Source of the DNA: a virus
Direction: 5' to 3' (one strand)
DNA: 61,882 nucleotides
Virus record (IMG/VR): IMGVR_UViG_3300033148_008145
Span: 1-61,882 of that record
This document shows, in pieces, positions 28,474 to 39,400 of the stretch. A program made the translations under genes and the position numbers. The notes below the pieces were generated by a model, which had not been told where the DNA came from, did no database searches, and saw nothing but the letters and a program-made list of their open reading frames with translations. The number at the start of each line of letters is the position of its first letter. The stretch's first letter is position 1.

Positions 28474-29069
28474 TGGCTGTTAGAGGAAAAATAACAATCG
28501 ATCAAGTAACGAAAAAAGCATTTTCTAATTCTAAGGTTTTTCAAAATTTAGCTTACGGAGCGGTCAAGAAAAAAGCCGACGCTTTAAAAAAGAAAACCAT
28601 GGCTGAATTTGAGAAACATGAGGTTACCAAGGAGCTGGAAAGAGGAACGTCAGGAAGAAACAGTCTCCTTTTGGGCGGTCGTGGGAACTTTTTTGGGTTT
28701 TTGGGTTTTAATCAAGGAGAAAGGCCCGTGGAAATCGTTAGGGATACTCTAGAACGAAAAATATTCCTTAAAAGTAAAAGAGGAAGATTGAAAAAGGTTA
28801 GCAAAACTACCTTTCAGTGGGATTTTGATATAAACATTCCCTCCAAAGAGGATATATATTTGGTTACCCCAATGGCTTGGAGCAGCAAGAGTTGGGTGAA
28901 GGGGGTAGAAGGAGGGATTACAAACTACACGCAGACTATTTTTAAGGACACCAAACGTAGTCGTTCAGGTATTGCACTGCAAACCCAGAGAAATATTGGA
29001 TTTATCACTTTTAGCCCAACACCATATATTACAGCACTGCTAGATAAACTGCGGAGAGAACTAAAATGA
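28473..29069 (+). CDS. tail-completion/neck protein (HK97 gp10-like)
   Basis: A 198-residue, very basic protein with a helical N-terminus full of Lys (QNLAYGAVKKKADALKKKTMAEFEKH) and a beta-rich remainder. Basic proteins of this size between stopper and terminator genes are usually neck or tail-completion proteins of the HK97 gp10 type. A 4-base ATGA overlap links it to the next gene. The assignment is by position and composition. Confidence 0.55.
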   Translation: MAVRGKITIDQVTKKAFSNSKVFQNLAYGAVKKKADALKKKTMAEFEKHEVTKELERGTSGRNSLLLGGRGNFFGFLGFNQGERPVEIVRDTLERKIFLKSKRGRLKKVSKTTFQWDFDINIPSKEDIYLVTPMAWSSKSWVKGVEGGITNYTQTIFKDTKRSRSGIALQTQRNIGFITFSPTPYITALLDKLRRELK

Positions 29070-29932
29070 AACCCCAATTCGACAACCAAGTAATGTCCAG
29101 CTTGCTGCTTTGGTTCGATAACACGATTTTGACCAAAGGGGAGGCTTTTCAGAATACTACAGGTCAATTTTATAATGTTTCGGCGGAATATGCCGGATTA
29201 GACACTTATTCAAGCTCCTATTCGCAGATAGTAGCGGACGCTTCTGTTGCGGGAGCTACCATTCCTACAGGTTTATATGTGGGTAGTAACCTTGTTAACG
29301 TAGGAGAAGGGGGCGCGACAGGTTTATACTCTATTGACTACAATAATGGACGTTCGTATTGGTCAGGAACACAGGGTAATGATATTACGGGAAGTTTTGC
29401 TATTAAAGATTTTAATACTTTCCTTACCAACAGCACCGAGGATGAAATTTTGTTCCAAACCCAATACACAAACAGGAATAAAGTTTCCACCGTAGTGCCT
29501 ACCGGCTTGGAGCCGGGCACCAAAACTTATCCAGTGGTGTATTTAAAGAATGATGGAAGTCATAACGACCCCTTTGCTTTTGGTGGCCAAGACAATACTA
29601 TCTTCAGGGCGAGAGCTATTGTAATAGCCGACAGCCAGTTTGAAATTGATGCAATAGGGTCTCTTTTTAGAGACCAAGTTCATAGTAATATTGGTTTATT
29701 TACAGCTGCGGAGATGCCTTTTAATCAATACGGTTATTACAGAAATGATACTCAATTTAATTATACGGGTGTCGTGAATGGTAAAGGGGATGCCGAGTTG
29801 ATGTTCTTGGAAGAAGTGAATATTTCGCGTTTTGATAGGGTTATGGAAAACGAAGTGAGAAAGTTTAACCCTAATGTTTACTCTACTTTAATTGATTTTG
29901 AGATTAATAAAGTCAGATTCCCCCGACAATGA
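29066..29932 (+). CDS. tail terminator-region protein
   Basis: A 288-residue protein with a helical start (NQVMSSLLLWFDNTILTKGEAF) and a long beta-rich remainder with many Gly, Asn and Tyr residues. It sits last in the connector series, directly before the tail tube gene, where the tail terminator is coded in lambda-like phages. It is longer than typical terminators (about 130-150 residues), so it may carry an extra domain or have another neck role. Confidence 0.5.
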   Translation: MKPQFDNQVMSSLLLWFDNTILTKGEAFQNTTGQFYNVSAEYAGLDTYSSSYSQIVADASVAGATIPTGLYVGSNLVNVGEGGATGLYSIDYNNGRSYWSGTQGNDITGSFAIKDFNTFLTNSTEDEILFQTQYTNRNKVSTVVPTGLEPGTKTYPVVYLKNDGSHNDPFAFGGQDNTIFRARAIVIADSQFEIDAIGSLFRDQVHSNIGLFTAAEMPFNQYGYYRNDTQFNYTGVVNGKGDAELMFLEEVNISRFDRVMENEVRKFNPNVYSTLIDFEINKVRFPRQ

Positions 29933-29960
29933 CAAAATAATTTCACTTTCGCCCATATTA

Positions 29961-29968
29961 ACTGTAAA
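29961..29968 (+). promoter_or_regulatory. possible weak late-promoter motif ACTGTAAA
   Basis: A degenerate copy of the motif 27 nt before the tail tube ATG. The leader has a good AAGAAGGA ribosome binding site and an AGTATACT palindrome. The spacing matches the long-spacing class of motif sites. Confidence 0.35.
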
Positions 29969-29995
29969 TTAGTATACTAAGAAGGAATTTTTAAA

Positions 29996-31246
29996 ATGGC
30001 AAGAAATCGAGTAATTTATCAAAGTCAGTCTGTTTATTGCAGTCAGTCCGCCTATAATGAGGACCAAACCACTTCAGGTGATGTTTTGGATCTGAGCCGC
30101 GTGCAAAGTTGTAACTACAGCTTTAACGTAGCTCGGCAGGATGTCAACCAATTTGGCGAGCTAGCTTCTATAGACAGGATCATTACGGAATCTCCGACGG
30201 TATCTTTTGATACGTCATATTATTTGGCTAACTTCTTTAACGAGGATCGTTTGGGATTTTATGTGACGCCGAGTGGTAATGAGGACTTCAGATCGGCTAT
30301 TTCTGGTATTATTGACAGCGCCTCTACCGCAAACCAAAAAAACTATTATATTCTGACTACCAAGGAGGGTAAAGATTCTGTTGCAGATTTTACCTCGGGG
30401 GATTATGAGAGTATTATAGGAGTAGGTAACGGATTCTTGACTTCTTACAGTTCCGAAGGTTCTGTTGGAGGTTTACCTACAGTTTCTATTGGCGTCGAAG
30501 GGCAGAATATGAATTTTGTTAATATCCCCTACGTTGCTCAAGGCGGCGGAACGACTTTGCCGGCGTCCGCTGGATTTGTAATGAGTGACGGAAAACTTAT
30601 TGAGATTTCCGGAGAGTCTCCCGCAATCGATCCTACAAATGGAGAGAAACTTAATCAGTATGTTACGGTTCCTGTAGCCAAATCGGATCCTTCGGGAGCG
30701 GGAGCCGCTACTATCTCAGCGCTTAGGCCCGGAGATATAACCCTTACCCTTGCGGAAAAGACAGATAGCGCTGTGGGTACGGCTGCTGTTGCCGGAGATT
30801 CTCTTCCGGCGGATTATGCAGGTGTGGATATTGCAGATGCTCACATTCAAAGTTATACTTTGGGCTTCGACTTGTCTCGGACTCCTATTCAGAAGTTGGG
30901 TAGCAAGTTCGCTTTTGCCCGTGTGGTTGATTTCCCAGTTAGTGTTAGCTTGAGTGTTGATGCTGTTCTTGCTGATTTAACCACTGGTTCATTAGCTGAT
31001 ATTATTGATTGCGATAAAGAGTATGATGCACGCGTCTCTATTAAGGAACCAACTTGCGGCAATACGCATGTTGCAGCGACCATTTGTAACTATATCGTTA
31101 AGGGGTTGAAGTTGGATAGCGAATCATTTACTTCTTCTATCGGCGACAACAAGTCCGTAACATTAGACTTCTCCTGTCAAATTGGTGGACCTACACAGTC
31201 TGGTGTGGGGTTATTCATGAGTGGTCAAAATGATATTGGGGAGTGA
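29996..31246 (+). CDS. major tail tube protein
   Basis: A 416-residue protein with its own ribosome binding site (AAGAAGGA) and a strong terminator right after it, as expected for an abundant structural protein. It precedes chaperone-like genes and the tape measure, the classical place of the tube protein. Two beta-rich halves are visible: the first contains GFLTSYS (residues 146-152), the second a PIQKLGSKFAFARV stretch followed by alternating Val/Ser strands. Three proteins coded at 52878-55890 show the same two-part layout, so the tube fold seems to be duplicated in this genome. Confidence 0.75.
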   Translation: MARNRVIYQSQSVYCSQSAYNEDQTTSGDVLDLSRVQSCNYSFNVARQDVNQFGELASIDRIITESPTVSFDTSYYLANFFNEDRLGFYVTPSGNEDFRSAISGIIDSASTANQKNYYILTTKEGKDSVADFTSGDYESIIGVGNGFLTSYSSEGSVGGLPTVSIGVEGQNMNFVNIPYVAQGGGTTLPASAGFVMSDGKLIEISGESPAIDPTNGEKLNQYVTVPVAKSDPSGAGAATISALRPGDITLTLAEKTDSAVGTAAVAGDSLPADYAGVDIADAHIQSYTLGFDLSRTPIQKLGSKFAFARVVDFPVSVSLSVDAVLADLTTGSLADIIDCDKEYDARVSIKEPTCGNTHVAATICNYIVKGLKLDSESFTSSIGDNKSVTLDFSCQIGGPTQSGVGLFMSGQNDIGE

Positions 31247-31269
31247 TTAAACCTCCTTTTATATTTTTC

Positions 31270-31299
31270 AAAAGTCCCTCTCACGAGGGACTTTTTTTT
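31270..31299 (+). terminator. intrinsic terminator after the tail tube gene
   Basis: AAAAGTCCCTC pairs with GAGGGACTTTT around a TCAC loop (31281-31284) and is followed by a run of T's. A promoter-like motif begins 8 bases later. Confidence 0.92.
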
Positions 31300-31306
31300 G
31301 TATTTT

Positions 31307-31314
31307 AGTGTAAT
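31307..31314 (+). promoter_or_regulatory. late-promoter-like motif AGTGTAAT
   Basis: An exact copy of the motif just after a terminator, 26 nt before the ATG at 31341. The leader contains ATATAAGGTATAAGG, giving AAGG ribosome binding sites. Confidence 0.65.
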
Positions 31315-31340
31315 TTTAAGTAAGATATAAGGTATAAGGC

Positions 31341-31595
31341 ATGGAAAAGGAAGAAGGTCCAGATAGGGATATTATCAATAATTTTTTCGCGTTTCAAACT
31401 CGGCGAAAGATAACAAACCTTTATAAACAATTCTTTTTCATTCTCGAAGATCTCCAAGTCAACGGAATAAAAATCCCCGAAGAAACACACCAAAGAATTC
31501 GCAAGAGAATTCTCGATTTAGGCAATGATACTATTCGAGAATTAGAAGAATACTTTGAAAAATTCATAGAATATAACAATAATAAACCGAAATGA
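31341..31595 (+). CDS. small helical protein before the tail chaperone genes
   Basis: An 84-residue, nearly all-helical charged protein (NNFFAFQTRRKITNLYKQFFFILEDL and RIRKRILDLGNDTIRELEEYFEKF, each given in part). It overlaps the next gene by ATGA. Its position between tail tube and tape measure is that of tail assembly chaperones, and it may be a partner of the next two proteins. No family is recognised. Confidence 0.6.
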   Translation: MEKEEGPDRDIINNFFAFQTRRKITNLYKQFFFILEDLQVNGIKIPEETHQRIRKRILDLGNDTIRELEEYFEKFIEYNNNKPK

Positions 31596-32386
31596 AGCGT
31601 ATATACGAGTTCACCGTCAATAAGGAAGAAATAGTTAAAGAAGAGTCCGTAGAGAAGAAAAAGGACGGTACGGAAGTTACTACCGCAAAGGATATTACGA
31701 AGGAGGTACCACATAAGTTCTTCCTGCGACGCCCCACCCGGGCAATGACAGACGAGGCCGAGCTATATTACGGTGTGAGGCTTGCCGAGGGGATAAAAGC
31801 AGGTCTTTTAACCCGTGCTTTGTTGGAAAAAAGGTTCGAAAACGATGGTGGGACCAGAAGTGACGACGAAAACGCGGAATATCAAAAAATAATTGCAAAA
31901 TTGCAGGGGTTTCACAGGGAACAGTCCAAAATGTTGGATATTGATGAAAAAAAGAGGACTCCGGCGCAAAAAAAGAGACTCAAGGAGCTAGATAGCGAAA
32001 TTAAGCCCACTAGGAGGGCCCTGAGGGACTTACAATTGGTTGAGGATAGTCTTTACGAGGAAACAGCCGAAAGTCGCGCTAGGAACAAGGTTATACTGTG
32101 GTGGATGCTTCATTTAGCTCACATAGAGGAAGGCGACAAGGAAAATGAGTTTTTTGGTGAAGGGGATTTGGAGAAAAAGTTGGAACGTTATGACGAAATT
32201 GACGAAGGAGAAGACTTTTTTGACATTGTCGTAGCTAGAAAGTTCGCTTACTATGTCAGTTTCTGGTTTGTGGGGCGTCCCAACTCACAAAAGGAGTTTC
32301 AGGAGATGATTGACTTAGCTTTGAAGCTCGACGAGGAAGAAACCGAGCCCGAAGAGAAGAAAAAAGAAACAAAAAAAAAGAGTTAA
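31592..32386 (+). CDS. tail assembly chaperone-like protein (candidate G/GT equivalent)
   Basis: A 264-residue charged protein: a beta-like start, a helical block EAELYYGVRLAEGIKAGLL, a Lys/Glu coiled coil (about 105-165), then a conserved-looking ESRARNKVILWWML segment and an acidic/Lys-rich tail. It sits between tail tube and tape measure, the place of lambda G/GT chaperones. In zero frame it stops at 32386, but a slippery A AAA AAG at its end would let ribosomes slip back one base and add 18 residues, ending exactly on the start codon of the next gene. The coupling pattern supports the extended form being real. Confidence 0.7.
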   Translation: MKRIYEFTVNKEEIVKEESVEKKKDGTEVTTAKDITKEVPHKFFLRRPTRAMTDEAELYYGVRLAEGIKAGLLTRALLEKRFENDGGTRSDDENAEYQKIIAKLQGFHREQSKMLDIDEKKRTPAQKKRLKELDSEIKPTRRALRDLQLVEDSLYEETAESRARNKVILWWMLHLAHIEEGDKENEFFGEGDLEKKLERYDEIDEGEDFFDIVVARKFAYYVSFWFVGRPNSQKEFQEMIDLALKLDEEETEPEEKKKETKKKS

Positions 32387-32436
32387 GTAAAAAGCTTTTT
32401 GGCGTTTCCATGCGTCGAGTAGACGCTAAGATTTAA
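32371..32436 (+). other. candidate programmed -1 frameshift site and extension
   Basis: The codons ACA AAA AAA AAG AGT TAA contain the heptamers A AAA AAA (32371-32377) and A AAA AAG (32374-32380), the latter identical to the E. coli dnaX slip site. After a -1 slip the frame runs ELSKKLFGVSMRRVDAKI and stops at 32434-32436, forming TAATG with the next ATG. A 5-bp hairpin, GCGTC (32412-32416) with GACGC (32422-32426), lies downstream, about 31 nt from the slip site. Confidence 0.6.
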
Positions 32437-33431
32437 TGGAGGAGGGAAATTTAAAGGTTGTTTTTTCTGAAATTTTACGTGGTTATACGCTCGTAACTAT
32501 TCCCGATTCCGGTGAGGTAAAAATAAAGCACTTTAATAATTTTGATGCGGCCGAATTGGATATTAAAAATCGTTTCTTTTACGATAAAGCCGTATCCCAA
32601 GGTCTTCCAACAAGAAAGCAACGAATTGATCATCTATTAGAAGAGGACATATGGACCGAGGAAAAGAATAAAGAGATATTAAACCTTCAAAGTCTTATCG
32701 CGGGCTTAAAAGTTTCCAAATCAAAAGTTTTTCTTCAGGCACACATCGAGCAGATAAATAACGACTTAAAAAAAAATCAAGCACAGCTCTCCGCTCTGAG
32801 TTTAAAAAAAGAGGAGCTAATTGGTTTTTCCGCCGAAGCATATGCAGCAAGAAGAATAAATGAACGCTATATGCACAACGCTTTTCTTAGGGGGAACGGA
32901 GAAAAACTTTTTACTGAAGAGGAATTTGAGGAATTAGAAGAGGGAAAGTTGGTAAATTTGATAGGGACTTACAATAAAAGCGCTAAAAAATTTAATTCTA
33001 GTGATTTAAAAAAACTTTCTGTTTCAGGTTTCTTCACCAACCTTTTCTATCTTTGTGAAAATAATGCCTACTCTTTTTTCGGGAAGCCTTTGATTCAATT
33101 AACCTTTTATCAGATCGAACTATTTGGTTACGGAAGATATTATAAAAGCCTGATAGAAAATTCAGACAACAAACTACCTAATGAAATATCCAGTGACCCC
33201 GAAAAAATAGTAGAGTGGTTTGAGTCCTCCAAGAGCGCACAAGCGACACTGGATAAGTCAAAAAATGCCGGTGCGGAAGGGTCGGCGACATCTTTAGTTG
33301 GAGCAACAAAAGAAGACCTCAAACGTCTTGGGTTAGACAATCCTAACGAAACCATAAACATGGCAAAAAAAGCCTCTGAAAAAGGCGGAAAGCTTAATAT
33401 GGACGATATGATGAAACTTCACGGAATGTAA
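32436..33431 (+). CDS. second tail chaperone-like/coiled-coil protein
   Basis: A 331-residue protein whose plan resembles the preceding one: a beta-like start, a GLPTRKQR segment, a long Lys/Glu/Leu coiled coil (about 70-135), then EAYAARRINERYMHNAFL, comparable with ETAESRARNKVILWWML in its neighbour, and a helical domain. A flexible Ala/Ser/Lys stretch precedes a C-terminal helix. It immediately precedes the tape measure gene, so it probably binds the tape measure during tail assembly. The start overlaps the stop of the frameshifted product. I cannot assign it to a named family. Confidence 0.6.
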   Translation: MEEGNLKVVFSEILRGYTLVTIPDSGEVKIKHFNNFDAAELDIKNRFFYDKAVSQGLPTRKQRIDHLLEEDIWTEEKNKEILNLQSLIAGLKVSKSKVFLQAHIEQINNDLKKNQAQLSALSLKKEELIGFSAEAYAARRINERYMHNAFLRGNGEKLFTEEEFEELEEGKLVNLIGTYNKSAKKFNSSDLKKLSVSGFFTNLFYLCENNAYSFFGKPLIQLTFYQIELFGYGRYYKSLIENSDNKLPNEISSDPEKIVEWFESSKSAQATLDKSKNAGAEGSATSLVGATKEDLKRLGLDNPNETINMAKKASEKGGKLNMDDMMKLHGM

Positions 33432-33440
33432 GTTAAAATT

Positions 33441-33448
33441 AGTGTAAT
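33441..33448 (+). promoter_or_regulatory. late-promoter-like motif AGTGTAAT
   Basis: An exact copy of the motif, 13 nt before the tape measure ATG. A CTAGGAAT stretch gives a weak AGGA ribosome binding site. Confidence 0.6.
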
Positions 33449-33461
33449 TATCCCTAGGAAT

Positions 33462-36400
33462 ATGGCTCGGGATAAAATAACGGTCGATCTTTTACTACAA
33501 ACCAAGCAGGCGGAACGAGAGATCGCAAGACTTAACCGCAAAATAGCGGAAGTCGGAAAAGGTCTGGGGAAAACTTTTGGGGGAGGTGCTGGAGGGGGCG
33601 ACAAAGTTCGCGCTCTAGGCACTGGCCTTTCAAAAGCTACAGTCAAGGCCGATGAATTCAACAAATCCTTAGAAGCTTCTAATGCCCGTGTTATAGCCTT
33701 CGGCGCATCCGCTGGTCTTATAATGGGAATTGACCGGGCGTTAAAGGCAATGGTTGCTTCGGCTATAAAAGTAGAGAAGGCAATGTTGGACGTTAACGTT
33801 GTCATGAACGTTTCCAACAAGCAAATGCAAGAGTTTGGTAAGGGAATGTTCAAGGTAGCAAAGGATACCGCCCAAAGCTTTGATACCGTAGCGGAAGCAG
33901 CCGTAGAATTAGCTCGTCAAGGTTTGGGGATGGAAAGGACTCTGACTCGCGCAAAAGACGCCCTTATTCTAACCCGATTAACCGGAATGAACGCAGCCGA
34001 TGCTGTAAAAAATCTTACTGCTGCGGTTAACTCATTTAATAAAGAAGGCGTTACTTCTGCTCAAGTTATCAATAGAATGGCCAAGGTGGATGCTGCCTTT
34101 GCTGTTAGTTCGGATGATTTAGCAAAATCTATTTCTCGTGTGGGCGCTTCTGCTGTTTCGGCTGGGGTAAGTATGAATGAGCTGATGGCTATTACCACTT
34201 CGGTTCAGCAACGTACGGCTCGAGGGGGAGCGGTTATAGGTAATGCTTTTAAAACAATATTCACCCGTTTACAAAGAAAAGATGTTTTACAGAACCTTAG
34301 GAATTTGGGGGTAGCAGTCACAGATAATAATGGCGTTATGCTGTCCGGCATTCAGGTTTTACAAAACTTAGCAAATAATTTTGATAACTTGTCCAAAGCT
34401 ACCCAATCGAGTACGGCAGAACAAGTAGCGGGTGTATTCCAAGTTAACATATTAAAAGCAGCTTTGGCTGATTTATCTTCTCAAACTTCCGATTACGGAA
34501 GAGCTTTAAGAACAGCTAATCAAGCCACTGACGAAGCTTACCAAAGAAATGAACAATTAAATCAAAGTTTGGACGCTTTGATTAACAAAACGCTTGCTAA
34601 TCTAACAGCAGCGGGTGCGGGCCTTGGGGGGGCGTTGGAGCCCGCTCTGAGGAATATTTTAGGGACTGTTAATAACGTAATTGAAGCGTTTGGTAAAGGG
34701 GGAACATTTGAGGATTTCGGGAAGACTTGGGGCAAGGGAATAATAAGCGGCTTGGGAAGCTTTATAGGAGGTCCCGGTTTATTGTTGGTAACGGCAGTTT
34801 TTGGTAAACTCGCTTTAAGTTTGGGTCGTTTTGCGGGGAAAGCTATTCAGGACGTCTTGGGTATCAATGAAGCAACCAAGCAGAGAGCAGCATTAGAGGA
34901 AGCGGTTGTAGCTCTCATAGCTTCAGAGCCTACCCTTCTCCAAAAAGTCAAGACGGGCACCATGAGTATTCTTCAGGTGGAAAAAGATATTCTTGCTACT
35001 GTAAAGCTAGCTAATTATGAAAGAGCTAGAATACAAGCCTATGCAGGGCCTGTTACGGGACGTTTAATGTCTTCGGGGATGGGTGTGGGGCCCAAAGGGG
35101 CAACAATGGGGCGCGCAGGAGGATTCGTTCCCAATTTTGCAAATGCTGGTGCTGAAAGAATGGCGGCAGCGGCAGGAGGTTATAGAGCCGGGACAATAAA
35201 AACAATGAACCAGCCGGGAGCTGGTGCAGTGATGTATAATTCGGCTGAAACCGTTAAACGTTTCCCGGGAATGAAGCAATCGGCTATAATGCCTCCTCAA
35301 GGGAGTCCTGCGGGAGCAGGTTATAAGGCTGCTTTTGGTAGTGCCCACGGTTTTGATCCTTACGCTGGGGGAGGTTTTGTTCCTAACTTCATGGCGCTTT
35401 ATCAAATGGCAGGAAGGCAAGTAACTGGCGCAGGGATGGCGGCAGGTTTGAAGTCGGGGAAAATTTCTCCCGCTGCTGCTACTGCTGCTGGTTATGCAAA
35501 GGGTCAATCCAAGAGAAAAACGGGCCCGAAAGAACACGTGTATCCAGCTTCTCATTTGGGCGTGTTGGGTATTGAGGGAACGCACACCGGTAATGCCTCG
35601 ACAACTTTTGGCCAGTTAGCTCGGTTCAAAAGTTTCCCAGCTCATCTTAAGAAACAGAAAGTCACGTTTGCGGGAATGCAAATGAGAACGATAAATGCGG
35701 CAAAGAAAAATCTTACGGTTCAAAGTTTTTCAAATAAAATAAGCCAACTCATGACAGATCCCGTGGCGAAGCTCGCCCATAACATTTTTGGGAAGTCTTT
35801 GGGGAATGACTGGGGTGCTAGCGTTAGTGGTCTCAAAAGTAAGTGGGGGGGCAAAAAACAACTACTACCTCCCGGCGCGGAGGGAAGTATATTTGAAGCT
35901 GCTGTTAATTTAGGATTAAAAGCTACACGAGGGGGTGCCACACTCGCAAAGACTTTTGATCAAGGGATCGGGGGTTCACAAAAACCGTTTGATTTCGAAG
36001 AAAAAGGAAGAGCGAAACCTCCATTTAAAAAAGCTTTCGGTTTTGGAGCCAATCTGCAGCTGGCTGATGCCAAACGCTCCATTAATCATGAAAACGTAAG
36101 AACCATCATCAAGAAGGCATATAACCAAAAACCTCCACTTAAAGGGTTACCTATACCTTCAGGGCTCGGGTTTGTTCCAAACTTTGTCATGGGAACTGGG
36201 GCTGCTGATCCGGGCGGCCCCGCAGGATTTTTCCCACGGGGGAATCCACAGAATATTTTGGATGCGGTAGAAGCTTCACGCGAAAAGTCATTAGATCAAG
36301 AAGGGAAACCGAGTGCCAAGGCGATAGAGAAACAGTTCAAGGGGGCTGGCCCCAAGTGGAAGGACAATTTCGTCGGGCCGAAAGGCATGGGTTGGCCCGG

Positions 36401-39400
36401 CCTCTGGTATCCGAGCCGCAACCCGGGTTTCAAAGTTGGTGATTACCCCGATTGGGAAAGTCTATCGAAGTCTACCGCCACACCTATGGGCGTTGACTTA
36501 ACGGGCAGGCAACTGTCGATAATGAGAAATCAATTCGTGAGTGTTTTTGGTCATCCCGAGGAGTCCGGGCACAAACGCGGCGCAGGCCAGCAGGTCGGGA
36601 GTGAGGGCTCGTATAGTTTTAAAAAGAATTGGCTTAAACTGTCGGCTAAAAGAGCTATGAGTCTTTATGAGGGCGGAGGGAGCGGTAGAGGTGCCTTAGC
36701 TAACGAATTGACTCATTTGATTCAGGATAGGTTCTTAGTTGGAAAAGATTTACACGGGACCAAAGGGCGGGACGGAAAACATTGGGGGTTAGCGGCAGAG
36801 ACGGGTTCTTTCAGGGGAAAATTATTAAAAAGCAGCAGGGAAATGGATGAAGAATGGGTTGCACGTGGAAAACCACTGGCGGATGGTGATCGACGCTACA
36901 TTATAAGCGGAGATCTTGGAAATTTCGGAAGTGCTCCCGCGCCGCCGGGCGGTGGTGGGGGCTGGAAACCCGGCATGGGCATCCCGGGGCCACGTAAACG
37001 GCATGACACATCCGTCCCGGGGCTCCACGATGAGTGGAAGAGGTGGCACGGCGCAACTACTGAAGAAAGAATAAACGCTCTCAAAACAGGCAAAGACAAA
37101 TATGGCAATCCTATTCCGGACGTGGGCAGGATGTTAATAGAATGGCAGTCTACTTTGAGTTCTTACTTATTAAAAGACAAGGACAGGGCATCTCAAGGTT
37201 TTGCTCAGGGTTATATTCCAAACTATTCGCCTTTATCTTCTGCTATAGGAAGGGAAATGCAGGGTGGAGTTCCCGCCTCAGCTATAAGGGTAGGTAGTAA
37301 TGCTGCCCTAAGGTCTGCGGGAAATCCCGGAGGGATGGGAGTTTATAATACAAGAGATGAACCGCGTGGTTTGGGTCAGGGTATTTCACGAGCAAGATCT
37401 CAAGGAATGAATCCTAAAGGTCATGGGGTACCAAATTTCCTTGTAAAACCCGCACCTATGCCATCGACCACATCACCCATGAAGGCTGCCCGTTTCGTCG
37501 CGCCTTCGGTACTTGGGCCACCGCCCGCTGGGGCACCGGGAAGACACACTGGTCCTCCTGTTATCGGCGCATCACCCGCAAGTCGGCTTGGGCTTGGAGG
37601 TGTGGCGAAGGGTATGGATGCCGCCGGTAAGGCTGCTAAAGACGCCGCTAAAGCAAGCACAGAAGCCACAAAACAAACCCGAAAAATGGGTGCGGCAATG
37701 GGTGGTATGATGGTGCAGATGGCAATGGGCGGAATCGCTGCCAACATGGAGGAGGGAGTAGGCCAAACTTCAGTAAAAGGAGTTGGTGGTATAGCTGGTT
37801 ATGCTGGTATGGGTATGATGATGGGCGGTCCTTGGGGGGCGGCTGCTGGTGCTGCTATTGGGGGTCTGCAAATGGGTGCAGAAATGCTTACAAAACATAC
37901 CGACGCCGCCAAACAAAGTTTTGAAGCTTTATCCAAGGAGTTACAGAAGGCTCAGCAGGACGGAGCCAGAGTCAGCGAAACCATAGGCAAGCTTTCAAGT
38001 GCACTGGGTAATTTGGGACAGGAAAGTGACCCAACCAAGAGGGAAGCCGAAGCCAGAAAAGTGGCCTCCCATCTTACACAATTGGTATCCGATCTACCTG
38101 CAGGTTCGGACGCACGAAAAGCTATCCAAGCGCAAAAAAAGAAGTTGTCTAGCGGCGTTCTTCCCACTATGGCGGAGTTGAATCAAGTCGCCAAAGATGC
38201 TGAAATAGAAAACACAAAACACCAAAGATCTCTTGGGTTAAATGTGGCGGGAGCGGGGGCTAAACAGCTGAGTGGGAATGAATCCTCATGGTGGACCGGC
38301 TATATGCCACAGGAGATATCGCAAGAGTGGGGAGAAAGTAAGGGTAGATTTATTGATGCTCTTACGATGCAGGGACCCACACTTATGCAGCCGAAGCGAG
38401 CAGCGGAAAGTGCCTTACAAGGGCTCGGGTTGAGAGATAAACTCCCTAAATGGATGCAGGGAGAAACCTATCAGGAAGAAATAATAAGGGAAGCTGGAGA
38501 ACGAAGACAAGGGAGAGCTGCGGAAAAGGTTCCGGGTTTTTATAAGGCGTTCATGGGAACAAAAACCATTGGACCAACCGGTCAACTGACTGATACCAGC
38601 ATAGGTGAGGCGTTACAACAAAGTCCCGAAGCAATGGCGATAATTGCCAAACTAAGAACTGCCACCGGAGGTAGAGGGGGGACTCAAGGTAAAAACATCG
38701 ACATATGGAAAAAAAGTCCGGCTATGGGAGCCGGGGGCATGTTCGACACTCTAATGGAGCAAGCACTCGCGGCAGCCGATGTCAAAGATGATATGGCGGC
38801 AGCTCTTAAGGAGCAAATGAATACGCCTGAAAATAGAATCGCCTTCCTGAATACGATGGTGGGGCGCGGAGTACAAGGGCTTGATACTGGGTATTTCGAT
38901 TTTTCCTCAGATGTTAAAGGTATTAAAGGGGATCCACTTGGCGCAGCATATTCCGCAGAAACCCAAAAAGAAAATGAGGCTATAGCCAAAGCTGTGGCGG
39001 GAGCCCCGCTGCCCACAAAACCGGTACGCGCTCCTACCGGAATAAAAGAAACCAGAGCTTTCGCCGAAGGCTTAAGAAAAGCTAGTGTAGCAGCATCGAA
39101 CAGCCTGAAAGAAACCCAACTAAGAATCGCTGGAAGCGCAAAAGTAAGGGCACTGGAAACAAAATACGAAATGGCTTTGGCTGGTGCTACCAAAGATACT
39201 CTCGGGGTTGCCGACGCTAAGTTGGCGCAAGCATTAAAAACTGCGGCCAATAATTTTGAAGACGCAAGCGAGATTGCAAGAGGTACTTTTGATGCTAATT
39301 TTAAAAAGGACATGTCTTCCACAGCTGGAAAATTTGAAAAATTTGTACAAGGGGAGAACTTTTTTCAGGGGCAGTGGAGCAACCAGTTTTCCGGCGTTTA

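Noticed and set aside
35064-35585. 173-codon minus-strand ORF inside the tape measure gene
   Set aside because: It is Cys/His/Arg/Ser-rich as expected from antisense translation of Gly/Ala-rich coding DNA, and has no start signal.
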